Assembly (NCBI GenBank): GCA_948567375.1
Contig: OX419756.1
Coordinates: 40,128,333-40,192,332 of the forward strand
Direction of reading: 5' to 3'
DNA from: Lunularia cruciata
Taxonomy: Eukaryota; Streptophyta; Marchantiopsida; Lunulariales; Lunulariaceae
DNA: 64,000 bases
Below the pieces are notes generated by a model. The model was given only the letters and a program-made list of their open reading frames with translations. It had not been told where the DNA came from and did not search any database. Within the stretch, counting starts at the first letter, position 1. Each line of letters begins with the position of its first letter. The translations under genes and the position numbers were made by a program. Below are positions 49,601 through 60,550 of the stretch, piece after piece.

Positions 49601-50341
49601 GGTCATCGGTCGGTGCAGAGCTCTCTTCTTGTGTTGTAGACGTTCCCTGGTCGTGAATCGTACTGGTAGCATGTATGCATGATGGATGTTTCACATGCTC
49701 GGAGACTTCAGCCCGGCCCTGAACCATAGCGAATTCGCGCAAAATATAGCGGAGTATCTGCGAGGTCTGGGAAGGGGCCGGAGTCTGCGATTCTTGAGTC
49801 TCGTGGTGGAACAAGAAATAGCATAGAATCTAACCGCAATGCTGGTTAGATGTACGCCGAATAAAGAGGTTGTGATGTTAATTTACAGTTGATCGACACC
49901 ATACGCCAGGCGGCGACTGTATGTGCGTGATCAGCACCGTAGCATCTTGTGGCATCTTTTGCTCTGAATAGGTGGAGGAATTACCAGGCCCCCCTAGGCG
50001 GCGGATAAACAGATGTGACCCAAAGTTGGCGCATGGGTTGGCGACAGAAGAAGAGCAGAGGCATTGGGACAGAAAAGCTTACGTGAGCGTTCTAATTTGT
50101 GCAGGTGCTGACTACTGACGACTACTGGCCATCAAATGAGAAGGGCGCAGCACCATGCACCGCGCTTCCCAATTTTGAAGATATGGAGGGCGCTCTCAAA
50201 GTCCTAGTGGCCCAGGCCGAGAAAGAAGCCAACTCGACTATGAGCAACACCACCAGTAACCACGGTGGCAATTCCAGCAGCAGCAGTCAAGATAACAAAT
50301 CACCGGAGCAGGCCGACAATTCCTCCGGGAAGTCGGGATAA
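46670..50341 (+). CDS. RSL1: Class I RSL bHLH transcription factor (five coding exons)
   Basis: Exons by splice signals and frame: 46670-48184, 48395-48628, 48797-48862, 49075-49140 and 50105-50341. All introns are phase 0 with GT-AG ends, and the product is about 705 aa. The first in-frame ATG is 46670 (ATGATG), and 46712 is an alternative. Exon 1 encodes a long Ser/Asn/Gln-rich low-complexity region, probably for activation. The bHLH spans exons 2-5 (residues ~568-632): RARQGSANDPQSIAAR, HRRERISERLK, LVPNGSK, VDLVTMLEKAINYVKFLQLQ, and a VLTTDDYWP tail diagnostic of RHD6/RSL class I. Aligned with typical bHLHs, the E-box-contacting Glu of the basic region is Ala, as known for RSL proteins. 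The C-terminus is an acidic helix (NFEDMEGALKVLVAQAE) and a Ser/Asn-rich end. Class I RSLs act in the nucleus and start development of tip-growing cells (rhizoids, root hairs). In Marchantia the orthologue is repressed by the miRNA FRH1 (from memory). The class is certain. The exact symbol depends on the species. Confidence 0.93.
49403..49452. other. 22-bp hairpin inside RSL1 intron 4
   Basis: Arms 49403-49424 and 49431-49452 pair over all 22 positions as RNA, with two G-U wobbles and a 6-nt loop. It lies in the 964-bp intron 4 (49141-50104), by far the longest intron in the coding part, about 260 nt after the donor. It could be a remnant of a small inverted-repeat element, a small-RNA precursor, or a splicing structure. 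Confidence 0.8.
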
Positions 50342-50685
50342 CACACAATGGAAGCTCCGCACACCACCGTACTTCTTAAGAAGCTTTTCCAGAATGAGGA
50401 GGGAGCTCCCCGGGATTGATGATGGCTTCTGCCACGGCCTGCTTTGAGTGGGGTGTTAGCATTGACGAAGCATTATGCCCGTCTCGAATCGTTTCGTGGA
50501 TGAAGACTTCAGCCACACAAGAATCCAGATTCAAACTTCAATGAGGATCTGAAATAGGAGGACATGTCGCTAGCACAGCAGCACTAGTGCTACTACTGAA
50601 GGAAGGAAGGACTGCAATGGCCGCTTTAGGACATTTGATTTATTCAGAAACTTAAAGCTCTTGCTTGACTGCGTTGAGGGCCTTT

Positions 50686-50724
50686 GTTCAACCCGCTAAT
50701 CAGCTTCCGATTAGCGGCTTGAAC
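50686..50724 (+). other. 16-bp stem-loop in probable RSL1 3' UTR
   Basis: GTTCAACCCGCTAATC (50686-50701) pairs with GATTAGCGGCTTGAAC (50709-50724) over 15 of 16 positions, with one C-C mismatch and a 7-nt loop. It lies about 345 nt after the RSL1 stop codon. Confidence 0.8.
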
Positions 50725-50742
50725 AGAGATAGAGAACCCTTA

Positions 50743-50794
50743 GTTAATTAATTAATTAATTAATTAAGTAAACCATTAATTAATTAATTAATTA
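50743..50794. repeat. TTAA tandem arrays
   Basis: Two TTAA runs (about 50744-50767 and 50775-50794) are separated by a 7-nt spacer. Each is self-complementary and they can pair with each other, 20 nt downstream of the 16-bp stem-loop. Confidence 0.85.
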
Positions 50795-51110
50795 TCTTTA
50801 ATTGTTTGTGTGATGAAAGATTCTCATCATCTCTGAGCTCTAGAGAGAAGGAAGTGGAAACTGTCTCGATTCCTTTTTCTATCTTTTGCAATTCTCTGTA
50901 CATAGAATTGGCCATAAATTCAATGACCCTGAACTGTATTAAAGCGTTTCCGCTCCCTGTCATGTCTACTCTGTATCAACGTTGCACTCTTCTAGTTCTG
51001 GAAGATAATATCCTCCTCAGGCGAACAAATTCGTTCTACTGGAAGATGACACCCCAAGCAATCGAAATCACTTATACACCTTATGGCAGACGGATTCTTT
51101 GACTCGATTT

Positions 51111-52350
51111 CCTTTCGCAAGAAACGAAATGGCTGACAAGATCTTAAAAACAGTACTGTGCTGACTGTAGTCAGACTTACTCTGCGAAGGTATCTTTCAG
51201 TTCCGTACTGTTTCCTTTTCATCGATAGCTTCGTCTTTGTTAGTGAGGTAAAGGAACTTGAATGTCGATTTGACGATCATTATCATCATCAACAAAAGTG
51301 TTGATTGGACAAACCAAACAATAACCAGCTTTTCCAATCTCTTGTGAGATTAATTAAGGTACTAAATGGAAGACAAGGGACAAACACCAGTACAAATCGA
51401 TAGATTTACCAGTGATGCAAACTCGGATGATTAATCCGACCCTCTGAATTTGATTGATATGTTTAGAATGAAAACCAGAAGAACAAGATAAAGAAGACAA
51501 ACATAATAGGCAATAAATAACGTAAAAGAAACTGCATACACCAAACTATCTACAAGTAATGGAATGGGAAATTCGACCCGCTATAGTACAGAGAATGAAG
51601 GGGATATAATAAGAAATAAACCCCATCCCAATCAAGAAGGGAAAAAGAAATGGTCAATGGAAATTCTTCTTCACTGAAAACTAAAGCTGAAATCACTAGC
51701 GTTAAAGTTGATTATGTAATAGATAACCAGGAAATTTTTTGGAAATTAATTATATAGACTAAGAAGTACTAAACTTTTTTATTGAGCCTAATTCAAGAAT
51801 AATTAAAGCCAACTGCATAGAAAGTATTCAAGTAATATTCATTAAGTAAGCTAACATCCTAAAATCCTGGAGGACTGAATTGAAAGGCTCATATCTTAAG
51901 GTATGAATATTGCTCATTTTCAGTCAATGCAAACTAATTAAAGTTCACGTGGCCTTCTTTATATTATTAACTTACTCCTAATCGATTTGTGTGACATGTT
52001 TTCTAGTTCATGGTGACTATCAAACTAATGGAAGTAATAACATACTACAGAATCCTTACCTGCGAACTTTCAGGTACTTATGTTGAAAATACAAAATCTA
52101 GTTTAGGGTTGCTTATGGGATTCCTTAAAGTAATATATATTCTCTAGTACCTCTTGCATAACGTGATTTGGAGATAGTACACTAAAATGGTTTGTACTTA
52201 TAATTCTGAGTAAAAGAAGAGGTAAAACAAGGAGCAGATAAACAGTTGGTCAATGAGGCATCTTCTTTAGCAAGATACCCATATGCTAAACACGTTTATG
52301 CACATCAACTCATGTATACCTTAAGTATACATGATTTCTCATATCGTATG
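51111..52350. other. AT-rich intergenic stretch
   Basis: No gene is recognised. A G-box-like CACGTG lies at about 51945-51950, but no gene is nearby to be controlled. Otherwise it is simple AT-rich sequence. Confidence 0.35.
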
Positions 52351-52357
52351 CAGATTT

Positions 52358-52396
52358 GTTATATCGATTCTATTGGGCTAAGCCCCATTTTACGTA
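52358..52396 (+). mobile_element. LINE 3' end fragment, copy 7, opposite orientation
   Basis: CGATTCTATTGGGCTAAGCC followed by CCATTTTACG is the reverse complement of the conserved hairpin segment seen in copies 1 and 6. Only ~40 bp are recognisable. It is the sole copy oriented on the + strand. Confidence 0.6.
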
Positions 52397-53084
52397 TTGA
52401 GTACCATTTTCTTTATGATCCCTATATTATAAGAATGTTACTTTGGGTTAGTGCAGGTTTGTGCCAACTATGGTGATAAATATATGGCAATGCTCCACAT
52501 AAAGGCTATTAAAGAGATTTGAGTCAAAATTAGGATAAGTAAGACAATTACTAAGAATGGTATTCATAAGACAAAGGAAAGTATTACTATGTGATGTTTA
52601 ATGTTTCCCTTTGCCAACTCGGGTGCATTTCTTTACCTTTATTATATCTATTTTTAGTGGGTCTTGTCTTCTTCTCAATGCTCTTAGAAAAACTACAAGA
52701 TCTTGTAGTATTTTCCTCTTCTTAAGTTCCACACTCTTCTCCCTCGTGAATCATCTGAACTTTTTTTATTGGTGGCTTGAATTAAAAGGTATGGTTATTT
52801 CTATGTATCATTTGTTACAACATGCATAAAATTCATAATATGGAATGATTCATGATATTATCTCTATAAATCTTGGGTAAGATAATAATATCTAAGCTCC
52901 TACATATAAAATGTGGTTTATAAATTTTAAAAAATCACAATTGTTCCTCTTCTAAGTTCATCCTCTTCTCCTTCATGAACTTTCCAAATTTCTTCTTATT
53001 GGTAGCTTTAAAAGGTATAGTTATTTTGGTTTGTCATTTGCACAACATGTGTGAAATTCTTTGTAACAAAGAAGAGAAATAAAA

Positions 53085-55450
53085 GAATGGAAGCTCAAAC
53101 AAAGAACTCTCAAGTGAGAGAAAAATTCAAATGCCTAGACTAAGCCCATGTTTTGTTATTAATAGGTAAACTAACTACAAAACTCCCAAGAAATCTTCCA
53201 AAGAAATTTCCTTCTAGAAGATTCCTTTCTTGGAGTACAACTTAAGCTAGCACTTACTTGGCATACAAGCTACTAAATCCCTTGGAAGTTTCTAGAAGCT
53301 CTTAACCAAGAAACTTCTTGGATGCTTCTAAAATATTCATAGAATTCCTAGATGTATGCTAGTTTTACCTAATTTTAGTTAAACTTAGCTTATGCTAAGT
53401 AAATATCATAATATATTCCTCTACCACTAGTTGATGACTTCCTTGTTGTCATGTAATTGTTAAACTATTTTATGGCTGCTTGAGCATTTTAGAGATGGAA
53501 AAGAGGCTCTCATGTAGCATTGTGAAGGGAATAACCTTTCTAGATGAATTTATATTTGAATTTTTGTTTCCGGCCATGTTGGTATATCTCTTTGTGCAAT
53601 AATAGGTTGACTTTGTGCTCTTATGGTCATTAAAAGAGACTGGACGAGGAGACGATTGTATACAAGTAGGGTTGGAAATAAGGAGATTTAACTTGGAGAT
53701 AAAGAAGACAAGATGGATCTTCATGTGACTAGGAAGTACAACTTTATAGGCAATAAGAGAAATGATCCAAGGAATATCAAATAGATCTATCCATTTAGGA
53801 GCAAGTTTAAAAAATTGGGTGTCAAGAGAGAGGAGGAAGCTTACTAGATGAAAGCATGATCATATCACCTACTTGAAAGGTGATATTGTGATGAAGTCTA
53901 TCAACAAATTGCTTTTGCTAATTTGCAAAAAACAACAAGAAGATGAGATTTGGCTTGGTATAAAGCTTCATATACTTTAAAAGAATGAGAGAACTTGGAG
54001 AATGGAATATCAAAGTGAAAGATCACACTATATTTGTATCTGGTCATCCATCTATGCTTGATATGTTTGCAAGTTTGGCAAAGATCTAGGTCAAGACCAA
54101 GTTGTGGTAACAAAGGAACCAAAGTGATTGGCCAATTTCATAGCTTATTCCAATTGTTTGGGTTTGTACATTATTACTTTTACTTTAGAGAATAATTTCA
54201 AGCCTCTTGAGAATCAATCCAATGGTTTAACTTCATGTACTTCTAGAATCTATATCACATTATTTTGAAATTAAGTAATTTAGTTACTCACACAAACCAA
54301 TTTGCCTTAGTTTTTCCAATATAACTTGTGTAACTTGTGTTGCATTCATTACTTGGAATCTCTTGATTATTATACTCTTCAAGTCTTACCATATCAAGAG
54401 CTGAGTCACAAGTTTCTATTGAACTTGCTCTAATTGGAATTGCTATCATATTTTTACCACTCTTTCTCATTAATTTGAAGCCAAGAGGATGTGTCTTTGA
54501 TCATCTAGAAGATTTCTGACTTCACAATGGCATTCTCAATTGGATGAAAAATTCTCTAAAACACATTATAGATTCCTTTATAAACACATTACAAATACCT
54601 TTGGTTTTGGGAATCAAACTTGATCTTCTACTTCTTAAAGCATTACTCTCTCAAATTTTCAAGTCATTGATAATCACAATCTCTCTTTTCCAACAATAGA
54701 GTAAGATGCTCAATTTGCTATTGCATAACAATGATAACTGCATGCCTTATGTGTTCACTATCATGACTACTACTCTACCAAGCTACTTGTTTGCAATTAT
54801 ATTGGAGTTCATACTTAGATGCAACACATCCACTACTCTCTATAAGTCACAATTGGAAGGTTCAACGGCTCATAAGACACAATAATTGCATTCAAAAAGT
54901 TCTGGCCAAAGCATGCATGATGAATTGTTGGAAATGATACTTTAGTAGTACATAGATATGGAGATCCAAATAGTTTGAATTAGATTGGTTTGGTGGCCTT
55001 TAGATTCTATTTATCATCTTACTAATCTAATACTAATGTAACAAATCAAGTAGAGAAATAGGAGAATGGAATATCAATTAGAGAATTCTCAATTGAAAGA
55101 AAACTCAAAATACTTGAACTAAGCTTGTGATTTGGTATGTATAGGTAAACTAAATAAAAAAAAATCCAAAAAAGGTGGAAATAAAATGAGAAAAGTCCAA
55201 AACCCAAGAGAAAATGAAAGAAGAAAGTGCAAGGACATTTTAAAAGAAGTTTATTCTAAAAGAAGATTTTTGTACAATATGAGCTAAACTAGTCCTTTAC
55301 TTGGCATACAAGCTACTCAATCACGTGGAAATTTCTATAAACTTCTCACCAAGAATCTTCTTCAATACTTCTAAAATATTCTTAGATGTCATTAGTTCTA
55401 CCTCCTTTTAGCTATAGTTTTGCTTATTCAATACTATTACATTCTAAGTA
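53085..55450 (-). mobile_element. Truncated minus-strand chromovirus with two LTR-like ends
   Basis: Two related segments, 53085-53420 and 55062-55450, share CTTGGCATACAAGCTACT, CTTCTAAAATATTC, TAGGTAAACTAA and an AACTCTCAA block. They also resemble, in reverse complement, the + strand LTRs at 15.8 and 20.5 kb (GCATGCCAAGTAG, CTTCTTGG blocks). Between them, integrase C-terminus and chromodomain remnants lie next to the left LTR, as expected for a minus-strand element. The interior is only ~1.6 kb, so most of gag-pol is deleted. No target-site duplication was identified. Confidence 0.7.
53485..54122 (-). pseudogene. Chromovirus integrase C-terminus and chromodomain remnant
   Basis: Reading down the minus strand, YEALYQAKSHLLVVFCKLAK (54.0-53.9 kb) parallels QQAKSHLLVV of the 13-15.7 kb element. 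After a frame change comes DRLHHNITFQVGDMIMLSS, the integrase GPY-type C-terminal region. The next blocks are KIHLVFFISKLN (normally the start of the linker before the chromodomain) and a chromodomain with KFKYKFI, KGYSLHNAT and EPLFHL. The two invariant chromodomain Trp codons are TAG and TGA, single-base changes from TGG. There are several frameshifts. It is dead. Confidence 0.75.
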
Positions 55451-56726
55451 TAAAATGATTCATAATATTCTCTGCAAAATTCTTAGATCATTTAATATTA
55501 TCTAAATTCTTATATGCAGAATATGGTATATGAAATACACAACTTAGGTAAAGTTGATCACACCTAGCCACTTGTTGGTCTAAGCACTTATTTGTAGAAT
55601 ATGGCATATTAAACTTATGTAAATATGTAAACAATCTAGTAACTCCAACAACTCCTTAGTATAGAAACAAGGAAATGGGTGAATATATAGTATATCCATT
55701 CATATTAGAGCACTCTTAATATTGCAAGTTTTATCATCAATTTTGATGATTGTGTATTGTAAGTAATGCATGTAATCAAAGTGATGTTTAGTCATTCATA
55801 ATTTTATGATTATTGAAGTTGTGATCTTGGTTAATTAGCGATATCCACCAAAAGATTTTTGTTGAGTATGAATTAAATCTACTGGATTTTTCATTATACC
55901 GTATTCTCAAGCAACACAAATTTACTTGCAACCGTGAAATTCCTTCTTCTTTTTCACTTGTTGTAGACATTATAATTTTCTTACATTAGTTAATGATAAC
56001 TACATCTTCTTGATCTTTGGACAAAGTGCCTTAATCAAGTTTATCCCTATGAAATCAAAGCTTTACACTTTAATTTTTCTAATTTTCTCCTAGATATTTT
56101 CTTCAATTTTTAAGATAAAAAGGCTTGGTTAAGTCTGTCTCTTACATCACCATAAGTTCATATGTAACATATTTGAATCCTCTCTTAAAAGATCAAATTT
56201 TGGTGATAGGGATGTTTGTGGGAAAATTGGATAAAGTATCTTGCAAAGCATATATTATACATCCAAATCCAAGCCTTAAATAAAGGAATACTCATTTGAA
56301 AGTATTTGCTTTATATTTCATATCAATAATTGTACATTATATTGTTATGGAGTTCATCTTCAAGGAATAAAATGTAGTTGTTTTTTGCTCTTAGTGTGCT
56401 TTGTTCATCATACTATGCCAAAAGAATTTACAATTAAACCTTTTTATCCTATATATTATAAATTTTTCCTATTCTTTTATGGTAATTTAATGGCTTTTGG
56501 TTAGGAGTTTTCTTCCTTGAGACAACCTCAATTTTTTTCCATTAACTCTTGAACACATTCCATCTTTATTATTGTTGTAATTAACTCTTCCTTTGTCTTA
56601 GATAATATTTTATTATTTTACTCTTAAATTATTACAATTATTTTATATATTTGTTTTTAATTTTAAAAATAATAATACATCATATAAATTATCCTTCCTT
56701 GAGCACTTAGATTTGGTATATATCTA

Positions 56727-56786
56727 TCTTTGCAACAAGCATTTCTAGATGGATTACATCTCATTACCTTTGTATCTCATTTCAAC
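56727..56786 (+). mobile_element. Short chromovirus scrap (RNase H region)
   Basis: The sequence around GCATTTCTAGATGGATTACA and TCTCATTACCTTTGTATCTC matches 13863-13905 of the + strand pol remnant (GAGTTTCTAGATGGGTTATA, TCTCATTGCCTTTGTGTCTT) over about 55 bp. The flanks do not match. Confidence 0.55.
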
Positions 56787-58513
56787 CTTGCATTTTCACA
56801 TCATTTTAAATCTTTATCATTATATTCTTCAAGCTTAGATTTAATGAACTATAATATTATAAGAGCTATAAATAAGCGTAGCATTTTTGGATGTTGGTTA
56901 ATATGTCATATAATCATATTTCTTTTTAGGTTCAGAAAAGAAATATGACTCTTTTCTAGTTGATCTGTATTGAGTTTACTTTTATATTATATTCTATCTC
57001 TTGATATAGTTCATTTCTCTCCGTTGTGTAGATTATTACTTGCTCTAATGCTTTGTTAAATGCAAAAATATCCATTTAAATAAGAATAAAAATATTTTTT
57101 AAATCTTTAGTCTCAATATATATCTTAGATAAATATGATCAAGGAGTATGAAGTACTCAAGAAAAATACTCTCATTCATAAGATTAAACATTGATTGTAT
57201 TCCATCTCAACTTAATCTCTAAGATATCTTCAATTGATATATTCTCCTTTATTATTGAGTATACTTCTTCCTCACTCCCCTCTCAATCTAGAGAATGAAA
57301 TTTATTTTAGTTTATCTTTTGAAGTTAAAAATTGAATAATGCTTTAGCTGAATAATCAAAGTCTTATTTGCTCCAATTTTCAAGGATAACAATGATATAT
57401 TCATGACTCAATTAGTTTTTAGTAGAAATTAGAACAATAAATAGGACTAGGATTTCTTATTTTAAACCAAGTTTGGTGATAAGTAATATATTACACTTTC
57501 ACATGATCTATCACCAACTATAGAATCAAACCTAACCTAAGCAGAATCAAGAGATAATTCATTATTACATCTGTAGAATTTTGATAATTAAATCATCTAT
57601 AATTTTTAAGAAATGCTTCTTCCTTCTTTGTTCCACTTAGTCTTTCCTTTTTACTATGTGCAAAAAAGTATATAATAGAATTCTTTTTGATAACTTTGCA
57701 TCTTTTAAAAACTTGTTTGTTCCACTCACTAAAATAATCAACCTCTTATGTTTGAAAGAATATATTTTTATTATATGGTTTTCTAATATACTCAAACTTA
57801 CCATATAGAGTCTTAAAGAATAAAATGTGATACTTACATTCTAAAGACTTTGTACAATTCATCTTAGTGCTTAGAGTTGCACTTTGTTTTGGGTTGATAT
57901 AAATATAGATATCATATTCATTATCTAATTGTGAGATAAATGATAAATGGATCTCAAATTCATTTTCATGACATATATCTTATTGGTGTGGAGTATTTGA
58001 TATCTACTATTGTAAAGAAACATAAGCAAATTGGTTGAAGGTGAATTTACATCAATGGAGAACCTTAATAAGATTTATATTATAATTTTATACTTAGATA
58101 TCCTACTAAACCATATTGATACAATCTTTAAAAATATATAAATAATATTTTCCCTAATTATCATTTGAAAAAAAATTAAGCTAAATTGGCTATGACTAGC
58201 CTTATTGATCCAACTAAGACTCTCTTAAACTACTTTAGCCTTAGATAGCCTTGCTAATCCTCAACTAGCGTTAATTTGCTAACCTCAATTTAGATTAAAA
58301 CTTGGATTTTACTAATAGTCAATAAGGTTGCTAACTACTTCCAATTGGTGATTAGATATACATATCCTCAATATGGAGAAGACTAAATCTTAAAAAGACT
58401 CTTGAACTTTTCAATCCAAAAGTTGCTTTGATAGAGATATGGTCATATTTGTAGCTTACAATTTAATCACAAGTTTCAAGAGAGGAACTTAATATCAACT
58501 TCCTTGATTTTTT

Positions 58514-58721
58514 CCTCTCACAAATATAATACATATCCATTTTCTTAGTCCTTGCATAAATTATTATATTCTTGATGATTTTGAAGGATATAATATCCTA
58601 CAAAATTTTCTCATTTTCCTCTCATAAATATAGTATGTATCCATTTTCTTAGTCCTTGCATAACTTATTATATTCTTGATGATTCTGAAGGATATAATAT
58701 CCTACAAAAATTTCTCATTTT
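58514..58721 (+). repeat. Two-copy 104-bp tandem duplication
   Basis: Unit 1 (58514-58617) and unit 2 (58618-58721) share TATCCATTTTCTTAGTCCTT, GCATAA, TTATTATATTCTTGATGATT and GAAGGATATAATATCCTACA. Differences are few. Each unit carries a palindromic GGATATAATATCC. Confidence 0.9.
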
Positions 58722-59026
58722 TTATTTTACTGCAATAGATAGCTATATCTTACCTTGGTTTAGATATATGAATTTCCAAGCATGGATATTCTACATTATC
58801 ATATCTCAAATTTCATTTCTGTAATTTATTTTTTAATCATATAAAGACTAATCTTAGCTTCTTTGAAGCTCTACTTTTAATCCTTCATTAGGGTAAATCA
58901 TAGTTTGGATTTATATCTACTTTGCCTTATTTGCAGGTTGTAGATCTTTCAAGATGCAAGGGAAAGATTACAAAACTTTACTATTTGATCTCTCCATTTT
59001 GATATGAATAGAAGAGGTGATAATAA

Positions 59027-59080
59027 ATCTTACTATGCTAAATCTCGTAACATTAGTTACAAGATTGAGCATAGTAAGAT
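59027..59080. other. 25-bp imperfect hairpin
   Basis: Arms 59027-59051 and 59056-59080 (around CTTACTATGCT and AGCATAGTAAG) pair with one mismatch and one wobble across a 4-nt loop. It is probably a relic of a fold-back element. Confidence 0.75.
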
Positions 59081-60550
59081 AAGTATAATCCATACATCCA
59101 TAATTATTATCCAGTTTCTTATCTTTGGATATTCAAGATCTAGCAAGTACTTCATATCCTTCTTAATCCATATATGATCATTAAAGATCCTTTTATCTTG
59201 GAGAAGTCAAAGTCTAGTGAGGAGTGCCTTATCAAAGTTTATTTATGTTTTGTATCCTTTGATGCTTCTATTAACTTCACAAATTTTACCTCTACGCTTT
59301 ATAATTCAAATTTTATTATTTTCTTTGTAAGCATGAATGAAAAAACTATTATAAACTCTAAATTGAAAGTATGCATTAATAACTTTGTAATTTTAAGGTA
59401 CTTTGTAATCTTCTTTGTAGATGTACTCAAGATAAGTGATATTACTCCTATTAAATACCATTTTACACCATCATCATTAAATTTTCTGAAAATGATAGAA
59501 GATTTCTAAAGGGTTTAGTATCTTCCAAATATATAGCTTCAGCATTTTTTTATAGCTCTATAAATAGGAAATTAAAATAGATAATAAGTCTACAAATAAA
59601 TATGTCACATGTTACCTAGTTTGATACTTACTTACTTATTATCTATACATTCCTCAACTATGTCTATTACTAAATAATTTACTAATCAAGCCTTTATCAA
59701 TAAATTTTCCCTCCTATTCTATATTTTAACCTAAATTATGATTGATCAAAAGTGATTTATATAGGTCAGTTTATAATTTAAGCTTTAATAGTTGAATTTC
59801 TTAATAGATTTTGTTTGCTCAAGATTATAAGATCATTAGAGATAACTCTGAACCACTATAGCTCATTATTTTGATCTCATATTGGAAAAATATCAAGAAA
59901 ATTTGGTTTCAATCTCATCACCTAAAGTTTACTTTTCAATTTCATACATATCTTCTTAGTCTTGATTATTTTACTTGTTTCATTAATGTTGATAGAGTAT
60001 TTTTCACTTCAAAAATAAATTCGATCAATATATTAAGTATTTAATTTGTATTTAATATTGGAATTTTATAACATAAAGTCAAAATCTCTATTTACTTTAT
60101 TCTAGATTTTCAAACCATTTTTTGTAAATGTTCTAGTGTGTTCTGAATTTCCTCTTAGATAAGGTTAAAAGACTTCAAATTACAGAAATTGACTTCAATA
60201 TTTTGAGGGTAGATTAAGTGAATTATAGTGATGTCTATTTAAACTTATCTCATAATAGTAATTTTCATTAATTGTATGTATATATTTATATGCAAGAAGG
60301 TGGATACCTCAATAGAGTGCATTTTCCTCTTTGATTGTTTGCATTTAAATTAAATGCTTGATTTACTTCAATCTTTTTAAATTTTGCTTCGAAATCTCTT
60401 TTGGAAGGTTTACATTAAAACATCCAAATTATTATATATTATTTGCTGTTTCAAAGTGAGCAAGGAAGTAAATTCTGAAAGTATAATTACTCCATTTGAA
60501 CCATAAATCATGAGGTCCAAGTAGTCAAGTGGTCATTATTGTTTAGAATA

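Larger units (their letters stand above)
50342..51110 (+). other. Probable RSL1 3' UTR
   Basis: There is no competing gene downstream of the stop at 50339-50341. The region contains a strong hairpin and TTAA arrays (listed separately) before the AT-rich repeat land begins. The poly(A) site is not fixed. Confidence 0.4.
55451..60550. other. AT-rich repeat-derived stretch
   Basis: About 5 kb of AT-rich sequence with no gene I can support. The best open frame (59174-59509, + strand) is low complexity and unassigned. It contains a chromovirus RNase H scrap, a hairpin and a 104-bp tandem duplication (separate entries). Confidence 0.4.

Noticed and set aside
49509..49814. 101-codon minus-strand open frame
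   Set aside because: Lies wholly inside RSL1 intron 4, antisense, with no domain. Ser/Thr/Gln-rich composition is expected by chance from this sequence.
51944..51951. CACGTG G-box downstream of RSL1
   Set aside because: No gene starts nearby; a single hexamer in 64 kb is expected by chance.
59174..59509. 111-codon + strand frame considered as a copia fragment
   Set aside because: No RT, RNase H or integrase motif; rich in Phe, Ile, Asn and Ser as expected from AT-rich DNA.
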